Program-made: the position numbers and the translations under genes
The notes under the pieces: model-generated
The model's database searches: none
Told to the model about the DNA's origin: nothing
What the model saw: only the letters and a program-made list of their open reading frames with translations
NCBI RefSeq assembly: GCF_019097595.1
Contig: NC_080711.1
Coordinates: 18,284,928 to 18,348,927 of the forward strand
Length of the DNA stretch: 64,000 nt
Direction of reading: 5' to 3'
Source of the DNA: Hemibagrus wyckioides
Lineage: Eukaryota > Chordata > Actinopteri > Siluriformes > Bagridae
In this document: positions 11,893 through 24,500 of the stretch, one piece after another
Numbering within the stretch: position 1 is the stretch's first letter
Layout of the letters: every line of letters begins with the position of its first letter

Positions 11893-13055
11893 GCTACGGT
11901 GGCTGAGAAGTGCAAAAGAAAATAACAAATCCGAAAATGCAACAATTCAGGTAAACTGGAAAAGGTAGGTTTAGTTAGCGAATAGAATACTTACCACTGA
12001 TTGGACGAGACATCTGTCACTCAAGATATACAAGCAGTAGGAAATTGTGTATCTAACTTTATTTCTTGTACGTGTGTGGGGATCTGCGTTCATTTTAAAT
12101 CATATTCTTTTGATAGTGCAACTTTACATCTAAGAAAATATCAAACATATAATCAATATAACTATCAATTATAGAAAATGGAATTCATTCAAGGCTACTT
12201 TGAGGAAGGACGTGTATATGGATATACTGATGTATCATGGCTTAAAGATTAGTTTGCGATTTCTAAAAACACACCTAAAGAATGCAGGAATGTTTCGAAG
12301 ACCAAACTATTTCAAATTATAGTTTGTAAGGAGCGTTATAAGAGCAGAGCTGTGTACACTCACCAATCCACTGTCTACTGCTGCAGCCTGCTGGACTTCC
12401 TGTACACACCGATCAGGCATAACATTATGACCACCTGCCTAAATATTGTCTAGGTCCCCCTTTTGCTGCCAAAACAGCCCTGACCCATCATGGCATGGAC
12501 TCCACTAGACTGTAGGTGTGCTGTGGTATCTGGCTCCAGATGTTAACAGCAGATCCTTTAAGTCTTGTAAGTTGCAAGGTGGGGCCTCCATGGGCTTAAA
12601 GGATACTTACAGGATTTAAAGGATACCTTTGATTGATACTGACCACTGCAGACCAAAAACACCCCACAAGAGCTGCAGTTTTGGAGATGCTCTGATCCAG
12701 TGGTCTAGCCATCACAATTTGGCCCTTGTCAAACTCGCTCAAATCCTTACGCTTGCCCATTTTTCCTGCTTCTAACACATCAACTTTGAGGACAAAATGT
12801 TCACTTGCTGCCTCTAATATAATCCCACCCACTAACAGGTGCCATGATGAGGAGATCATCAGTGTTATTCACTTCACCTGTCACTGTTATCTGATAATGT
12901 TATCTGATAGCTGTCTGATCGGTGTATCTTGAGTGACAGATGTCTTGTCCAATCAGTGGTAAGAATTCCATTAGTAAACTATACCTACTTTTTCCAGTTT
13001 GTCTGAATTGTTGTTTTCGGATTTATTTTGTTTTGAACTTCTCAGCCACCGTACT
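11893..13055. repeat. Long inverted repeat element, interrupted by a Tc1 relic
   Basis: Two arms of about 135-145 bases are imperfect reverse complements. The left arm (11893-12034) includes gtggctgagaagtgcaaaa, aactggaaaa and accactgattggacgagaca; the right arm (about 12926-13055) contains the complements of all these blocks in reverse order. The space between holds about 370 bases of anonymous sequence and then a Tc1-like insertion (12403-12926) that abuts the right arm. No transposase frame belongs to the outer element, and I cannot name its family. Confidence 0.65.
12403..12926 (-). mobile_element. Tc1-like relic, family A, copy 1
   Basis: Ends tacacaccgatcaggcataa and its complement tctgatcggtgta, flanked by TA on both sides (12403-12404 and 12925-12926). 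The minus-strand reading frame shows the helix-turn-helix part of a Tc1 transposase: [20 protein letters not shown]. It is broken after [14 protein letters not shown], and the catalytic domain is missing. It keeps more of the element's 3' non-coding part (12430-12600) than the other two copies in this window. Confidence 0.8.
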
Positions 13056-13267
13056 TAACTGATCCTCATTAGCACTCATTGTCACAGTTGTAAACACAAC
13101 AGCTTCCTTCTTTCATAAGATAAGTAGAGCATCATGATGGCTTTGTTTCTAGGTGGACCTGGAAATCCTGTAGAATCTCACCAATCAGGTGACGACATCG
13201 ATACATAAGAGATTTTTTCCCTAGGCATGGATTGCTGAGGCATTACCAGGATTCACAACTTTCTAAA

Positions 13268-14003
13268 CTACACTATATTGCCAAAAGTTTTGGGACATCC
13301 CTCCAAATCATTGAATACAGGTGTTGTGTTTCAGGGGTTGGGCTCGGCCTCTTAGTTCCAGTGAAAGGAACTCTTAATGCTTCAGCATACCAAGACATTT
13401 TGGACAATTTCATGCTCCCAATTTTGTGGGAACAGTTTGGGGATGACCCCTTCCTGTTCCAACATGACTGTACACCAGGGCACAAGGTCCATAAAGACAT
13501 GGATGAGTGAGTTTGTGGATTATGGAGGAACTTGACTGGCCTGCACAGAGTCCTGACCTCAACCTGATAGAACACCTTAGTGATGAATTAGAGCGGAGAC
13601 TACGAGCCAGGCCAAAACTGAAACATCTGCTTGTACATGTACATGAATGTAATATGGAGTTGGCTGCCCTTTGCAGCTATAACAGCTTCAACTCTTCTGG
13701 GAAGGCTTTCCACAAGGTTTAGGAGTGTGTTTATGGGAATTTTTGACCATTCCTCTAGAAGCGCATTTGTGAGGTCAGGCACTGATGTTGGACGAGAAGG
13801 CCTGGCTCACAGTCTCCGCTCTAATTCATCCCAAAGGTGTTCTATCAGGTTGAGGTCAGGACTCTGTGCAGGCCAGTCAAGTTCCTCCATAATCCACAAA
13901 CTCGCTCATCCATGTCTTTATGGACCTTGCTTTGTGCACTGGTGTGCAGTCATGTTGGAACAGGAAGGGGTCATCCTGAAAACTGTTCCCACAAAGTTGG
14001 GAT
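13268..14003. mobile_element. Tc1-like relics, family B, fold-back arrangement
   Basis: Starts with the end sequence actatattgccaaaagtttt and then jumps to the C-terminal part of a Tc1 transposase ([41 protein letters not shown]). At 13418-13613 this C-terminal region is on the plus strand; at 13799-14001 the same 195-200 bases appear in reverse complement. The 185-base spacer is the adjoining part of the same family. The locus can fold into one long hairpin. Stops and frame breaks show it is dead. Confidence 0.8.
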
Positions 14004-14550
14004 CCATTTCACTATAATCCAATCAACAACGTAATCAAGGTCTGTTTGAGGAAGTGAGCTAGCGATTAGAAGATGTTTAGAGAGACTGGTTTTGTTAAAC
14101 TGAACGCAGAAAGCCAAGGCAAGGCTAGAAATGAAATGAAATATTTCTGCATTAGTTTCAGCTCTTCACCAGAATGAGAAAAAAAAAAATCACAATTTTT
14201 TTTCTTTAAAGAACCAGCACTGATTTTATTTGTCCTTGATATGATCCAAGCCTGCTTAAACTCCTTATCACAAAGTAATAAGAACATTTTTTCTTTTTTG
14301 CAAAGCGTATCATAGGTACTGAGCTGCTAGCTGACTGCACACAAAGACCAGCAGCATCATCAGTGTCTTTATTCACCCAGGAATGTGAATTGTCCTCTTA
14401 CTGTCTGGAAAGAGCTACAAGGCCATCAAGTCCCACATGAACAGACTGAAGTTTCCCAAAGCTGCCCACAGTAAAATCCCAATCCTCTACAGCTGTTAAG
14501 CGCTACTTTGCTATCTATCTTTGCTGCTATATGCACTACAGCTCACTTTT
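14004..14550. other. Intergenic sequence between Tc1 relics
   Basis: Anonymous AT-rich sequence with short A/T runs near 14168-14205. No gene or repeat boundary was recognised. Confidence 0.45.
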
Positions 14551-14557
14551 GTGCAAT

Positions 14558-15108
14558 ATATATCACTGAACATTATGACCAGTGACAGGTGAAGTGAGTA
14601 ACACTGATGATCTCCTCATCATGGCACCTGTTAGTGGGTGGGATATATTAGAGGCAGCAAGTGAACATTTTGTCCTCAAAGTTGATGTGTTAGAAGCAGG
14701 AAAAGTGGACAAGTGTAAGGATTTGAGCGAGTTTGACAAGGGCCAAATTGTGACGGCTAGACCACTGGATCAGAGCATCACCAAAACTGCAGCTCCTGTG
14801 GGGTGTTCCCGGTCTGCAGTGGTCAGTATCTATTAAAAGTGGTCCAAAGAAGGAACAGTGGTGAACTGGCAACAGGGTCATGGGCGGCCAAGGCTCATTG
14901 ATGCACGTGGAGCGCGAAGGCTGAGCCGTGTGATCCGATCCAACAGACGAGCTACTGTTGTTTAAAATTGCTGAAGAAGTTAATGCTGGTTCTGATAGAA
15001 AGGTGTCCGAATACACAGTGCAGGACGGGTCAGGGCTGTTTTGGCTGCAAAACGGGGACCAACACAATATTAGGCGGGTGGTCATAATGTTCTGCCTGAT
15101 CAGTGTAT
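14558..15108 (+). mobile_element. Tc1-like relic, family A, copy 2
   Basis: The right end reads ctgatcagtgtata, next to TA at 15106-15107. The left end is shortened (tatcactgaacattatgacc). It encodes the N-terminal DNA-binding part of a Tc1 transposase: [31 protein letters not shown] then a stop, and further on [20 protein letters not shown] with a frameshift. After a VSEYTVQ motif the frame runs straight into the 3' end (gacgggtcagggctg), so the whole DDE domain is deleted. Copy 3 at 54162 has the same junction. Confidence 0.8.
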
Positions 15109-15847
15109 AATCTCAATATGCGTTTCAATAATCACTGTCCTTTCATTTTTATGTTCTTGATTTAAATTAATTTCAGGAATGTTGTGATATTAAATATCCT
15201 TGTTACTGTTTGATTTGTTTATTTAATTTATACCTCACTTATTTAAAATATAATCATAAATCAATAGCCATAAAGTCAGAAGATCTTGAGTGCATTTTTA
15301 TGAATTTCCTTTTTTTTTTCTTCCATTTCCATTCCTATACCTGTGCTATATTTTTCACATTTGATTTTTCTCTCATCCATGTTGATGGACTGTTGGTTTT
15401 ATTTTCCATCCTTCCACATTTCCATAGTTTGAATTTGAACCTTGAATCACTTTATGATCTTGCATAAAAGTCCCAGAGGAAAAGGGAATTTGTCTTTGCT
15501 CACCCTGGAGGTTTGGGAGTAAGACTTTTCCCTATTCATTCGAACAGAGCGAAGACGCTTCACTGTGCTCTAATTTTCATAAAATTTTCATAAAATCTTT
15601 TTTTTAAAAAAAAAAAATCTGATTTCAGATAAACGAGGTCAGAGCAGAACGAGTCGTGTATGATGTTACACACACGGTGCAGACAGCGAGACTCTGGTTG
15701 GTTGCCAAGTGACTTGAGGTTGAAGAGGATCATATAACCTCATGACTCATTTAGATTTCTATGTATATCTGTGACACGGATATGTTTACTGACCGCACCA
15801 CATGCCACCTCAAAGCCATTAAACGGGAGAGAGTTCTAAGCTCTTTT
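15109..15847. other. Intergenic sequence, AT-rich
   Basis: No gene seen. There is a T-rich block at 15309-15330 and an A/T run at 15597-15617. Confidence 0.45.
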
Positions 15848-15855
15848 TCCAGGTC

Positions 15856-16338
15856 AGGGTTGCAAAATCCTGGGAATTTTCAAGCCTGGAATCTTTTCAT
15901 GGAAATGAATGGGAAATTTGCAAGATTGCAGGTGCGCCTATAACAGGGAACTTAAATGTAGTTAAAAAAATATATATATATCTTGCAGCATATTCTAGGT
16001 TAAAACAACCAGAATTGATGCAATTTCAGTTGAATGTCTCCCCTGTATATTCCTCAGTCACATGCCCACAGTACTGCAGGATATATTTCTCCATAACATG
16101 CACCGATCATTTCTTGTCCAGCGTCCAAAAAAAAAAAAAAAAAAAAATGTCCCTCTGGGTGAGTAGTCATGTAAATGACACATTTATATTTAAAACTTTC
16201 TTGTGCTGTAAGCTATTGTGCAAAATGTTTATTTATGTTTGCATATACAGTTTATATAAATTTCTAAAGAATTAAAATAAATCTTCTCATCAATTCTTGA
16301 CAACTTTCTGGAAATTTCCCACCCCTTTGCAACCCTAC
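15856..16338. mobile_element. hAT-type MITE with perfect 8-bp target duplication
   Basis: The left end agggttgcaaaatcctggga mirrors the right end tttcccacccctttgcaaccctac, and both sides are flanked by the identical octamer TCCAGGTC (15848-15855 and 16339-16346). An 8-bp duplication is the hAT signature. The interior is AT-rich, includes a 21-base A run near 16127-16147, and has no coding capacity. Confidence 0.75.
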
Positions 16339-16346
16339 TCCAGGTC

Positions 16347-17076
16347 TTCATCAGTTCCGGCTTGGTCCTTACCTTACAACTCTTATAAAAACTCACTTTA
16401 GTATACTCTTGAATTAAATATTCAATTACACTCATGTCTCTTTCCCAACAAAATATTATATTTAATATAAACCACACATACAGTATGTACTCGAAACAAA
16501 AACTAGACAATGGGGACAAAATACTTGAAATTTTGCTCCATTTTATTATCTTAAACAAAACTTTTTCAACTGGTAATTTAAATTAACAATCATGAGAATG
16601 TAACGTAAATTAAAAAAAAAAAAACAATGTAGAGGAAATTATTCACAGTGCAAACATCTCTGAAGCAGATCATTACATGCTGTGCCTGCCACCCATGCTA
16701 TATCCAGTTGGAACAGTAACCATATTTTATCATACAGTCATTATACGACGATCGGCTTCCTCTGATAGTAGGAATAAAAGGGGAGATTTATGTAAAAAGG
16801 GCACGTTTATGTTCACATATCTGAAGTGCCTGTTTTACAGCCTCTACAGAGTTAATGACAAAAAAAAAACAAAAACAAACCCATCAGAAAACAAGGAACA
16901 GATCCAAAATATGCGTCCAAAAAATCTGAGCAAATGATTACATCAGCCTTCATTGTTAAAAGGAGGCTCCTCCCTTCGTGTGGCAGAGTTTAGCGTGGTT
17001 AAATCATTCATTTCTACAGAACAGTAACCAAGTAAACAAAGCTTGAACAGTAGTCTTTGTAATATGCAGAAATGTC
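16347..17076. other. Region between the MITE and the RBBP6 3' end
   Basis: AT-rich, no gene. It may include an extended RBBP6 3' UTR if the signal at 17077-17082 is not the only one used, but nothing in the sequence decides this. Confidence 0.4.
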
Positions 17077-17082
17077 TTTATT
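17077..17082 (-). terminator. RBBP6: RBBP6 poly(A) signal candidate
   Basis: AATAAA on the minus strand, 45 bases after the stop codon, with a T-rich stretch (tttgtttacttgg) about 35 bases further on. This would give an unusually short 3' UTR. Distal signals are not excluded. Confidence 0.5.
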
Positions 17083-17127
17083 CACTGTACCAATGAGCTT
17101 TTATATAAACAACTCGCATATCAAGTC

Positions 17128-18565
17128 TCAAACAGGAGCTTCGTTTTGGTCGTCCTTTGTCCTGTTGTCTCTCTCGTCCTTGTCCTTATCCTTACTCTTT
17201 TTCGATTTCTTTTTCTTATGCTTGTGTTTTTGTCCCTTGGTATCGGACTCTGATTCGTTGCCCACGTGCTTCTTGTGTTTTTTGTGTTTCTTGTGCTTTT
17301 TGTGCTTTTTCTTTTCTTTCTTATCTTTCTTATCCTTCTTCTTTTTCTTGCTGTCCTGACTGCCTGGGGAGCTTGGGCTGCTGCTGTGGGCATGGCTTCC
17401 AGTGGGGCTAGCGCTCCTACTGTGGGCAGGACTTGCGCTGCTTTCCTGTCCCTTTTCCTTAGGCTCTGCCTTGTTGTCTGCGTCGGATGCTTCGCTGTCG
17501 CTCTCGCTGTAGTCTGGGACGAAGGCAGCCTCGTCCGTTTCCCGTGTTAAGTCTGAGGACAGACGCATGGAACGGGCTGAAGGAGGCTTCACTCGAGCAT
17601 CGCTTCGGTCAGCATCACTCTTGGTCTCTGTTAGTGTGGTACTTTGGTTCGTTTTGTGTTGCTCCTTGTCTTTTGCTAGCCGATTATCATAGTGCCTCGT
17701 TCCTTCTCTGTGTATCGCCTTGTCTGATTTAGAGTCCTCAGTGGAAGCCCTTCTGGACTCCCGGGACGATACCTTCCTGTCTGTGGAGGGACTACGTTCG
17801 GATATTTTTGACTCTTGTGATGTAGTAGGAATCCTCTTAGTGGTGTCCATGGTCATTTTTGAGGGTGGAGGTGGCGAGTCCTTCTTCCTGGGTTGTTCTC
17901 TTGACTTTGTGTCTCTCTGCCGCGAATCTGAGTGATCTTTTGAGCTGCTGCGATGCTCCTGCTTCTTGTCACCAAGACTTGCGTTGTTTTCTCTACTTGA
18001 CGGCTTCCTGGATGTTGACGGAGGCCTATCAGTTAGTCTGTCTCTGGAGGACTGAGATGAGGAGCTTCTCTCACTTCCATGGTCACTCCCCCTCTCCTGC
18101 ACTCGCTCTCGGTCCTGATTTGATGGTCCAGGTTTCTTTCTGTCCGAGACATCGCGTTCAGTGTTGCTCCTGTCTCGATCTTTTCCTCGATCACGCTCCT
18201 TTTCCCACTCACCGTCTTTCTCCTTATCACTTGGCAGATCCTTTGTAGGTTTTGCCTCAGGATGAGTGTCTTTAAAAGTTTTATTAGCCTCTTTTTCGCT
18301 AGATTTTGCAGCAGCAGGAGGAGCAGTGTTAGCAGAGGAAGCGTTGGCATTTCCAGAAGAGGCATTCGCCAGCTTGGATTCATCGTCTTCAGATTCAAAG
18401 TCTTCTTTCTCCCATTTGGAGCGAGGTACCTGGATCATGACTATTTCATCCTCAGCAGGGGTTGAGCTGTCATTAGTGTATTCCTCCAGTGTTTTCACCA
18501 CAGTCTTCTTCAGGTCTAGTTTCTCCTCATGCCTTTTGATGGGACTTCCACCGGTTGAGCTGGTG
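17128..18565 (-). CDS. RBBP6: RBBP6 exon 17, C-terminal tail
   Basis: Last coding exon. Conserved with mammals at TSSTGGSPIKRHEEK, EIVMIQVPRSKWEKEDFESE and RLSSDLTRETDEAAF; the middle is charged Ser/Arg/Lys low-complexity sequence. The tail holds five KKH repeats (about 17275-17320) and a KHKHKKKKSKKSKDK run before the stop TGA at 17128-17130. The KKH track is a coding triplet-type repeat and may vary in length among individuals (inference). Confidence 0.95.
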
Positions 18566-21500
18566 CTGTCAAGACACAACGGACTTTATTCATAACATAC
18601 ATATGCAAAATAATAAATAACCTATTCAACAATTTCATGTGCAAATAGTCTGGCAAAATACAGGGCTTCCTAAAAGTCAGGAACTAACGAGGATACATTG
18701 AGCAAAACTCAAACATGATGTGGGTGAGATGCTCAGAGTGCATGTAAAGCATTTGCTGTAAATAAAAATACAGTGTACGTGTGAATGAGATCACATTGTG
18801 CTGCTGACCAATCATTAATTGCATGAATAACCAAGTGATCATCAATAAATGGTGTTCATCTTACCTGGTGTAATCAACCAACGTGGATCCAGATCGGTCT
18901 GTGCCATGCACCTGGCGTCGCAGCTTGACCTTTGACTTCTGGTCTAGTTTGTTCTTCCCAGCACCAGATTCCTCTGAAGAAAGCCGATCAGTACTCAGAA
19001 TCCTCTTTCCACTCTCTCGATTGAGCTTGATCTTTCTAACAGGTTCAGGTTTAATGTCCATCAGAGAAGGAATTGCAGGCTTCTCCTTCTGCACCGGTTT
19101 CTCATTCTCCAACTTCAGCTTGGGCTTGGGCGAGGAAACGTTGGCCGTCTCGGCGACTTCCACCCTCGGAGATTTGTTTGGCATGCACTCTGGCTCCTTC
19201 GCGAGCGGCTTTTCCTCTTTTCTTTTACGTTTCTCTACCTTCACATCACTTGCTTTATTGATGGGTTTCTCCTCAGCTTTGATAGGCTTCTCTACCTTGG
19301 GCTTACTATCTTTAGCAGGAGGTTTCTCAACTTTAGTTACCTCTTTGACTGGTTCTTTTTTTACTTTAGGTTCCTCTTTGACAGTTTTTTGCTCTTGGTG
19401 TTGCTTGACCGGTCTAGACTGCATCAATTTGCGAGGAAGCATGAGTTTCTCAGATGTATGTGGCTTGCTAGCATCAGTCTTTGGAACAGGATCTTCTTTG
19501 ATCCTTTTAATGGCTGGTTCAGTGGAAATGACCCTTTCCCGCCCTGCATCTGCCTCTTTTTCTCTGGCAGGCTTGGTGCTTTTTGCTGGGGCTTCTTTCT
19601 TTTGTGCAACACTCTCAGTCTTGCGTTTAACTTTTTCAGTCTTGGTTTTGGTTTTCTCTTTTTTCTCCTTGTCTGAAGCACTCTTGTAGGGCACAGAGGT
19701 GCTATCCATGGGCTCATCCCTGACGGGTGTGGCATCATCACGACTCGAGTTCATCAGCATCGAGTCTCCCTTCCGTTCGTCTTTCTTGGATTCATCCATT
19801 GAATCAGAATGACTAAATACATCTCCCTCCTCCCCTTTCCTTTTTTTCCTATGTTTCTTGTGTTTCAGACCCTTAGAGTCCACAGCAGTGCTTGTGGTTG
19901 GCTCTCGCTCTTTGGTAGGTTTCAAGCTTTCTTTGTTTATTCCTCTTCCCACTGCCATATTGTTGACATGAAGATGGCCGTACTTTTCTGCGCACCTTTC
20001 CTGATACGTCAACGGACGATTTCTTGGCGGGACGGCGTGTGCTGGATAGTCCTCCCGGCGCCCTCTGCCATACGGCGAGTTGTCTCTGGGCCTGTGAGGC
20101 GGGAAACGCTCTGGAGAATACGGATCTCGTCCACCTGGACCACGACCCCGGATCTGACCAGCTTGTGGCCCCTCGTAATTTTTGAAATACTTCTCATACC
20201 ACTCTCTGTACTCCCTCTCCCACTCCCGATACCTTTCCCTTTCATAGGGGTCGCTCTGGTCAATCACTCGGCCATAGTAAGCTTTGGCGTCATATGGAGG
20301 AACCTCTCTGTATCTTCCTCCGTATTTGCGTTCCTCAACCTGAGCAGCTGGAGGTGGTTTCTTGCCAGGACTGTAAGTCCTATAGATTGGTGACCGAGAG
20401 CGAGATCGATAGATGCCTCCACCACTCATTCCTCCTGCTTCTCTCCCTCTATAGGAAGGAGAGCGTGTTCGGGACCGATGGTATGGAGGTGTGCGGGATC
20501 TAGAACGATAACTGCGGCTACGACCTCTGCCTCTTCGAGAGTACGGAGAGTAGGAACGAGAACGTGATCGCGAACGAGATCGGGATCGTGATCTAGAGCG
20601 AGATCGGGATACGGAGCGTGAATAGGAACGTGGAGATCGAGAGCGGGACCTGGACTTTGAGTAAGAGTAGGACGAGCCACTGTAGGAGGAGCGATATGGA
20701 GACTTTGACCTGTAGGGAAAATAATAGTTCACACTCATTATCGAGTCTCACTTCAATTCAACATAACTTGGAAAAAACATCTCCGTACTCACCTGGAATA
20801 AGACCGCCTTCTCTCCTTCTGAATCTTTCTGTACTCCAACAACTCTTTGGCAAAGTCATTGGTAAACTCCTCAAGTTTGGACTTCTCCCTAACAGCAAAT
20901 CAATAAGGGAACGACTTATTTAAAAAACGAGAGGAAATGAAACTATGAAAGACATATAACAACCATCATTTGAAATATTAAAGTACAATCCGAGTTGAAA
21001 GCAAAAGTCACAATTAAAAAAAGAAAATCCACAAATTGCTTAAAACCAACGTACTCTTCCTTCAGCCGACGCTGTTGTCTGTAGAACTCCTCCTTGGACA
21101 GAAAGTGTGTTGATGGTATCGGGGGTACTGGGGGGGTTGTGAGTGGGGGCTGAGTACCAGGAGGTACCCAGGGATTGGGTACATTTGTTGGGGCAGGGGG
21201 GTAGCCTGGGGGAGGTATGTTGTAAGGGGGGGTAGGTTGTTGCCCCTGAGGGAACTGTATTGGGAACTGTGGGGGCACAACACCAGACGGATGGGGCAAA
21301 GTATGCTGAGGGGGAGGGAAAAGAGATGGTGGGTAAAGGGTTGGAGCAACTGGAGGAGGTTGAACTGGAGGAACCAGTGCCCTTGGGAGCCGATCATTAG
21401 GGAGTGGCCGGCCTCGGCCTGAGGACCTAAAAATAAGTGTGAAAAGACAAACTCCGATCAAAAAATTTTAATGTAATAAAATCCAAATTTCATGTATTAT

Positions 21501-24500
21501 ATAAAACTGTCAGGATGATGCATTTGTTGCTTAGAAATAAAACAATGTACTATCTGAAGTTTTGACACATTTATAGTCAGTTGAGGAAAAGCAGCCAAAT
21601 ACACCAAAACTGTTCTGCCACCTCTTAGATCACAGATAATGTCTCATCACCAACTTCTGTGCTCACATGGGATCTTAAATACTTTAATTTGCACTCCTTT
21701 TCCTTATGAATTTTTAAAAAACAGCCTTAGTAACAAAAAATATTTGTTAGCCAACAATGACTATTTTTATAGATTGCTGACATTGCACTCTTATTTACAC
21801 AAGACCTTTTTGCCTGTTTACACAAGACTCGTTCCGTTTTCTAATATTAAAGAAAACTGCTGTAACATGCAGCAACACTCACGGATCCCATGAAGGCCGG
21901 GTTACTGGTAGTCTTGGGGCACCAGGCCTCAGTGGTCCTGAGAATAAAATAATTATTCAGCATGTCAGAAAAGAGAATAACGGTCTCTACAGAAAATAAA
22001 TTTATAAAGGCATATATTATTCATTTTCAAACACAGCTACTTTAAATTTTTAATACAGTCATGTACTTGTATGTCTTAGTAACATTTAAAGAAATTCACT
22101 TTAGCTACTTTTAAAAAACACTGTCATATATAAGCATTTCTGCTGACCTTGATAAACCTGAGGAAAAACAGTGTGTGCGCGCGCATATGCATAATGGCTT
22201 ACCTGGTCTGGGAATGGGGAGAGGAAGTGTGTGCATATGCTGGCTGATCACTGGAACATGGTGGCCCTAGGGTAAAGAAACAAAAAAAAAAAAAAAAGGT
22301 CACTGATGTACATACAAAATGTCCTTATTAATAATTTAAATGCCAGATTATGAGCCAATGAGAACATGCTATACCTTTGGAATAAGTGGAGTAGGAAGCA
22401 GACTGTCAGATAAAACCGCAGGTGTTGGCTGTGTTTCTGGCTCTCTGTGGGGAAAAAATGATCTGTATTAAATACCCAGAAAGCAATAAAACTTTCAACT
22501 TTTAGTAATTTTATCTTATGCTAATGCAAGAATTATCAAATGCAAAATTAAGAACCAATGCTGAAAAACATTAATATTAAGCAACGATACAAAAAAACAA
22601 AAACAAACAGCTAAACTGTTGCTTACTTGGGTATGACGGCATCATCCTGTTTGGGCTGCTGTGGGGGAGAAAGAGCCACCGGTGGAGGAACACTGCTGTT
22701 CACGGCCACAGATGGAGCATCGACCTCAGGTGGTGTGGCCGAGGCCTGCTGAGTGACAGTAGTGGGTGGGGTAATGGCAGCAGGGGGTGGGGCAACAGCA
22801 GCAGGTGGGTTCTGGGGCGGTGTGTTAGCGCGTAGTGGATCCTGTTGGCGGGAATTCAGAAGTTTGTGGGGCTGAACAGGGCGCTGGACGCGGGGCTGAG
22901 GCTGAGGGGCAGGGACAGAACTCTGAGCAGCAGCTTTACGAATTCTCTTGGTGTAGCCTGTTTCATTCCTGAAGTTGTTCACAGCCTGAACAAAAAAAAA
23001 AAAACAGCCATTAATTATGTTACAAGAGCTAATGCATCTAAAATGCTAGCTCTGTTTCTATCCACCATTTTACAGGTTCTTACTTGACGTAGGAATTTGT
23101 TGGCAATTAAAGCATCAGGTGAAACTTCAGACTGGTTGCAGGTGGGACACACGTGTTCCTCTGACTCCAACAAACTGGTTCGAATACCTGTAGAGACAGG
23201 GATCACGTATTATATACCACTCAGTAATCAAACAGTAACACTCCCCTACCTACTGATGTGTTAACAATACTGAATACAAAATGCAGCACTCAGCAAACAC
23301 TTTCTTTTTCTTATTCTACCCTACAGGGACCTACAATGATGGAGTGAAATCCTCACATAGCTTGCAGCAAAGTACATCTGAACCGTGATTGTTCTCACTC
23401 ACATTCATCACAGTAACTGTTTCCGCAGCAGGGAATCACGACGGCATCCGTCATGAGGTCTTTACAGATCAGACAGAGCAGCTCATCTGGAACGGGATCT
23501 TCATCATCAGATGAGGAAGACTGTTCCTGAGGGACGAAGGGCGGCTTCTCCTTCTTTCCAATTGCATAAGCCTCACTGTTTAAAGCAAAAAGAGTGCAAG
23601 ATTGAACATCATTCATGCTATGAGACTGTATTTGGCTGATCACTGGTTATACTCTAATTTGGATAGCAGAATGCGGTTTTTGTTAAACATCTTCATATAT
23701 TTTATAACCAGCCACAAGCAGGTGCCTACACAGGTCTAGCGTAATAAAGAGAGGTTGTGCTTACGCGTCAATGGTGGGAATGGCGTAAGTGCCTGTGTTG
23801 GTCAGCATGGCACCTTTAATATTTGGATCGTCAACTTCCATCATGAAGCTGCGAGGAATCCCTGTGCTCTTTTTAATCCGCTGAGGCGCCTCAAAACTTT
23901 TATCCTGCTAACACAACAGTCAGGTCCAATTATGGAATTTTTGAAAAATACTTTTTTTATTAATATTTTAAATAATATTTTCTGGGATTAGTCACAATAT
24001 TCTGTAACAGCATTTTAAGTGTGACTAAAGAGAGATTAATTTGAATAAATATTTCTATAATTATTTATAATAAAATATTAGTTTACTTCTAATCGCTTAT
24101 TTTTCTTATTTATTAAAAACAAGCACAGTCACTGTTTTGTACTTGGAGGTGTATGAAACCTGGCCATTTATAATTATTAATAATATTACTATTACTACTA
24201 TTAATGAAAACCCAGTTACCCCATTGGTTGGGCAGTTTCTGATGTAGTGTCCACTTTTCCCACAGCGAAAGCAGGTGTAATTTGGAGGAGGCGGCCCCAC
24301 CAGCTTCTTTGTGTAACTGAAGAGATGAGGGGGAAAAAAATCTCATTAAAGTAAAATTACTTCCTTTCATTAGGCTTAACAAAACCACTTATTTCCTCAA
24401 GGAAATACTCTGGCTTGGAGAATTATGATAAGTGGAGGGTTGAAAGGAAGAAGGAAGAGATAGAAGAGAAGAGATTTATCCTTATGCTGGGACCTAATAG

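Noticed and set aside
17121..20680. Long open frames on both strands across RBBP6 exons 16-17
   Set aside because: Shadows of Arg-Ser and Lys-rich codons in other frames.
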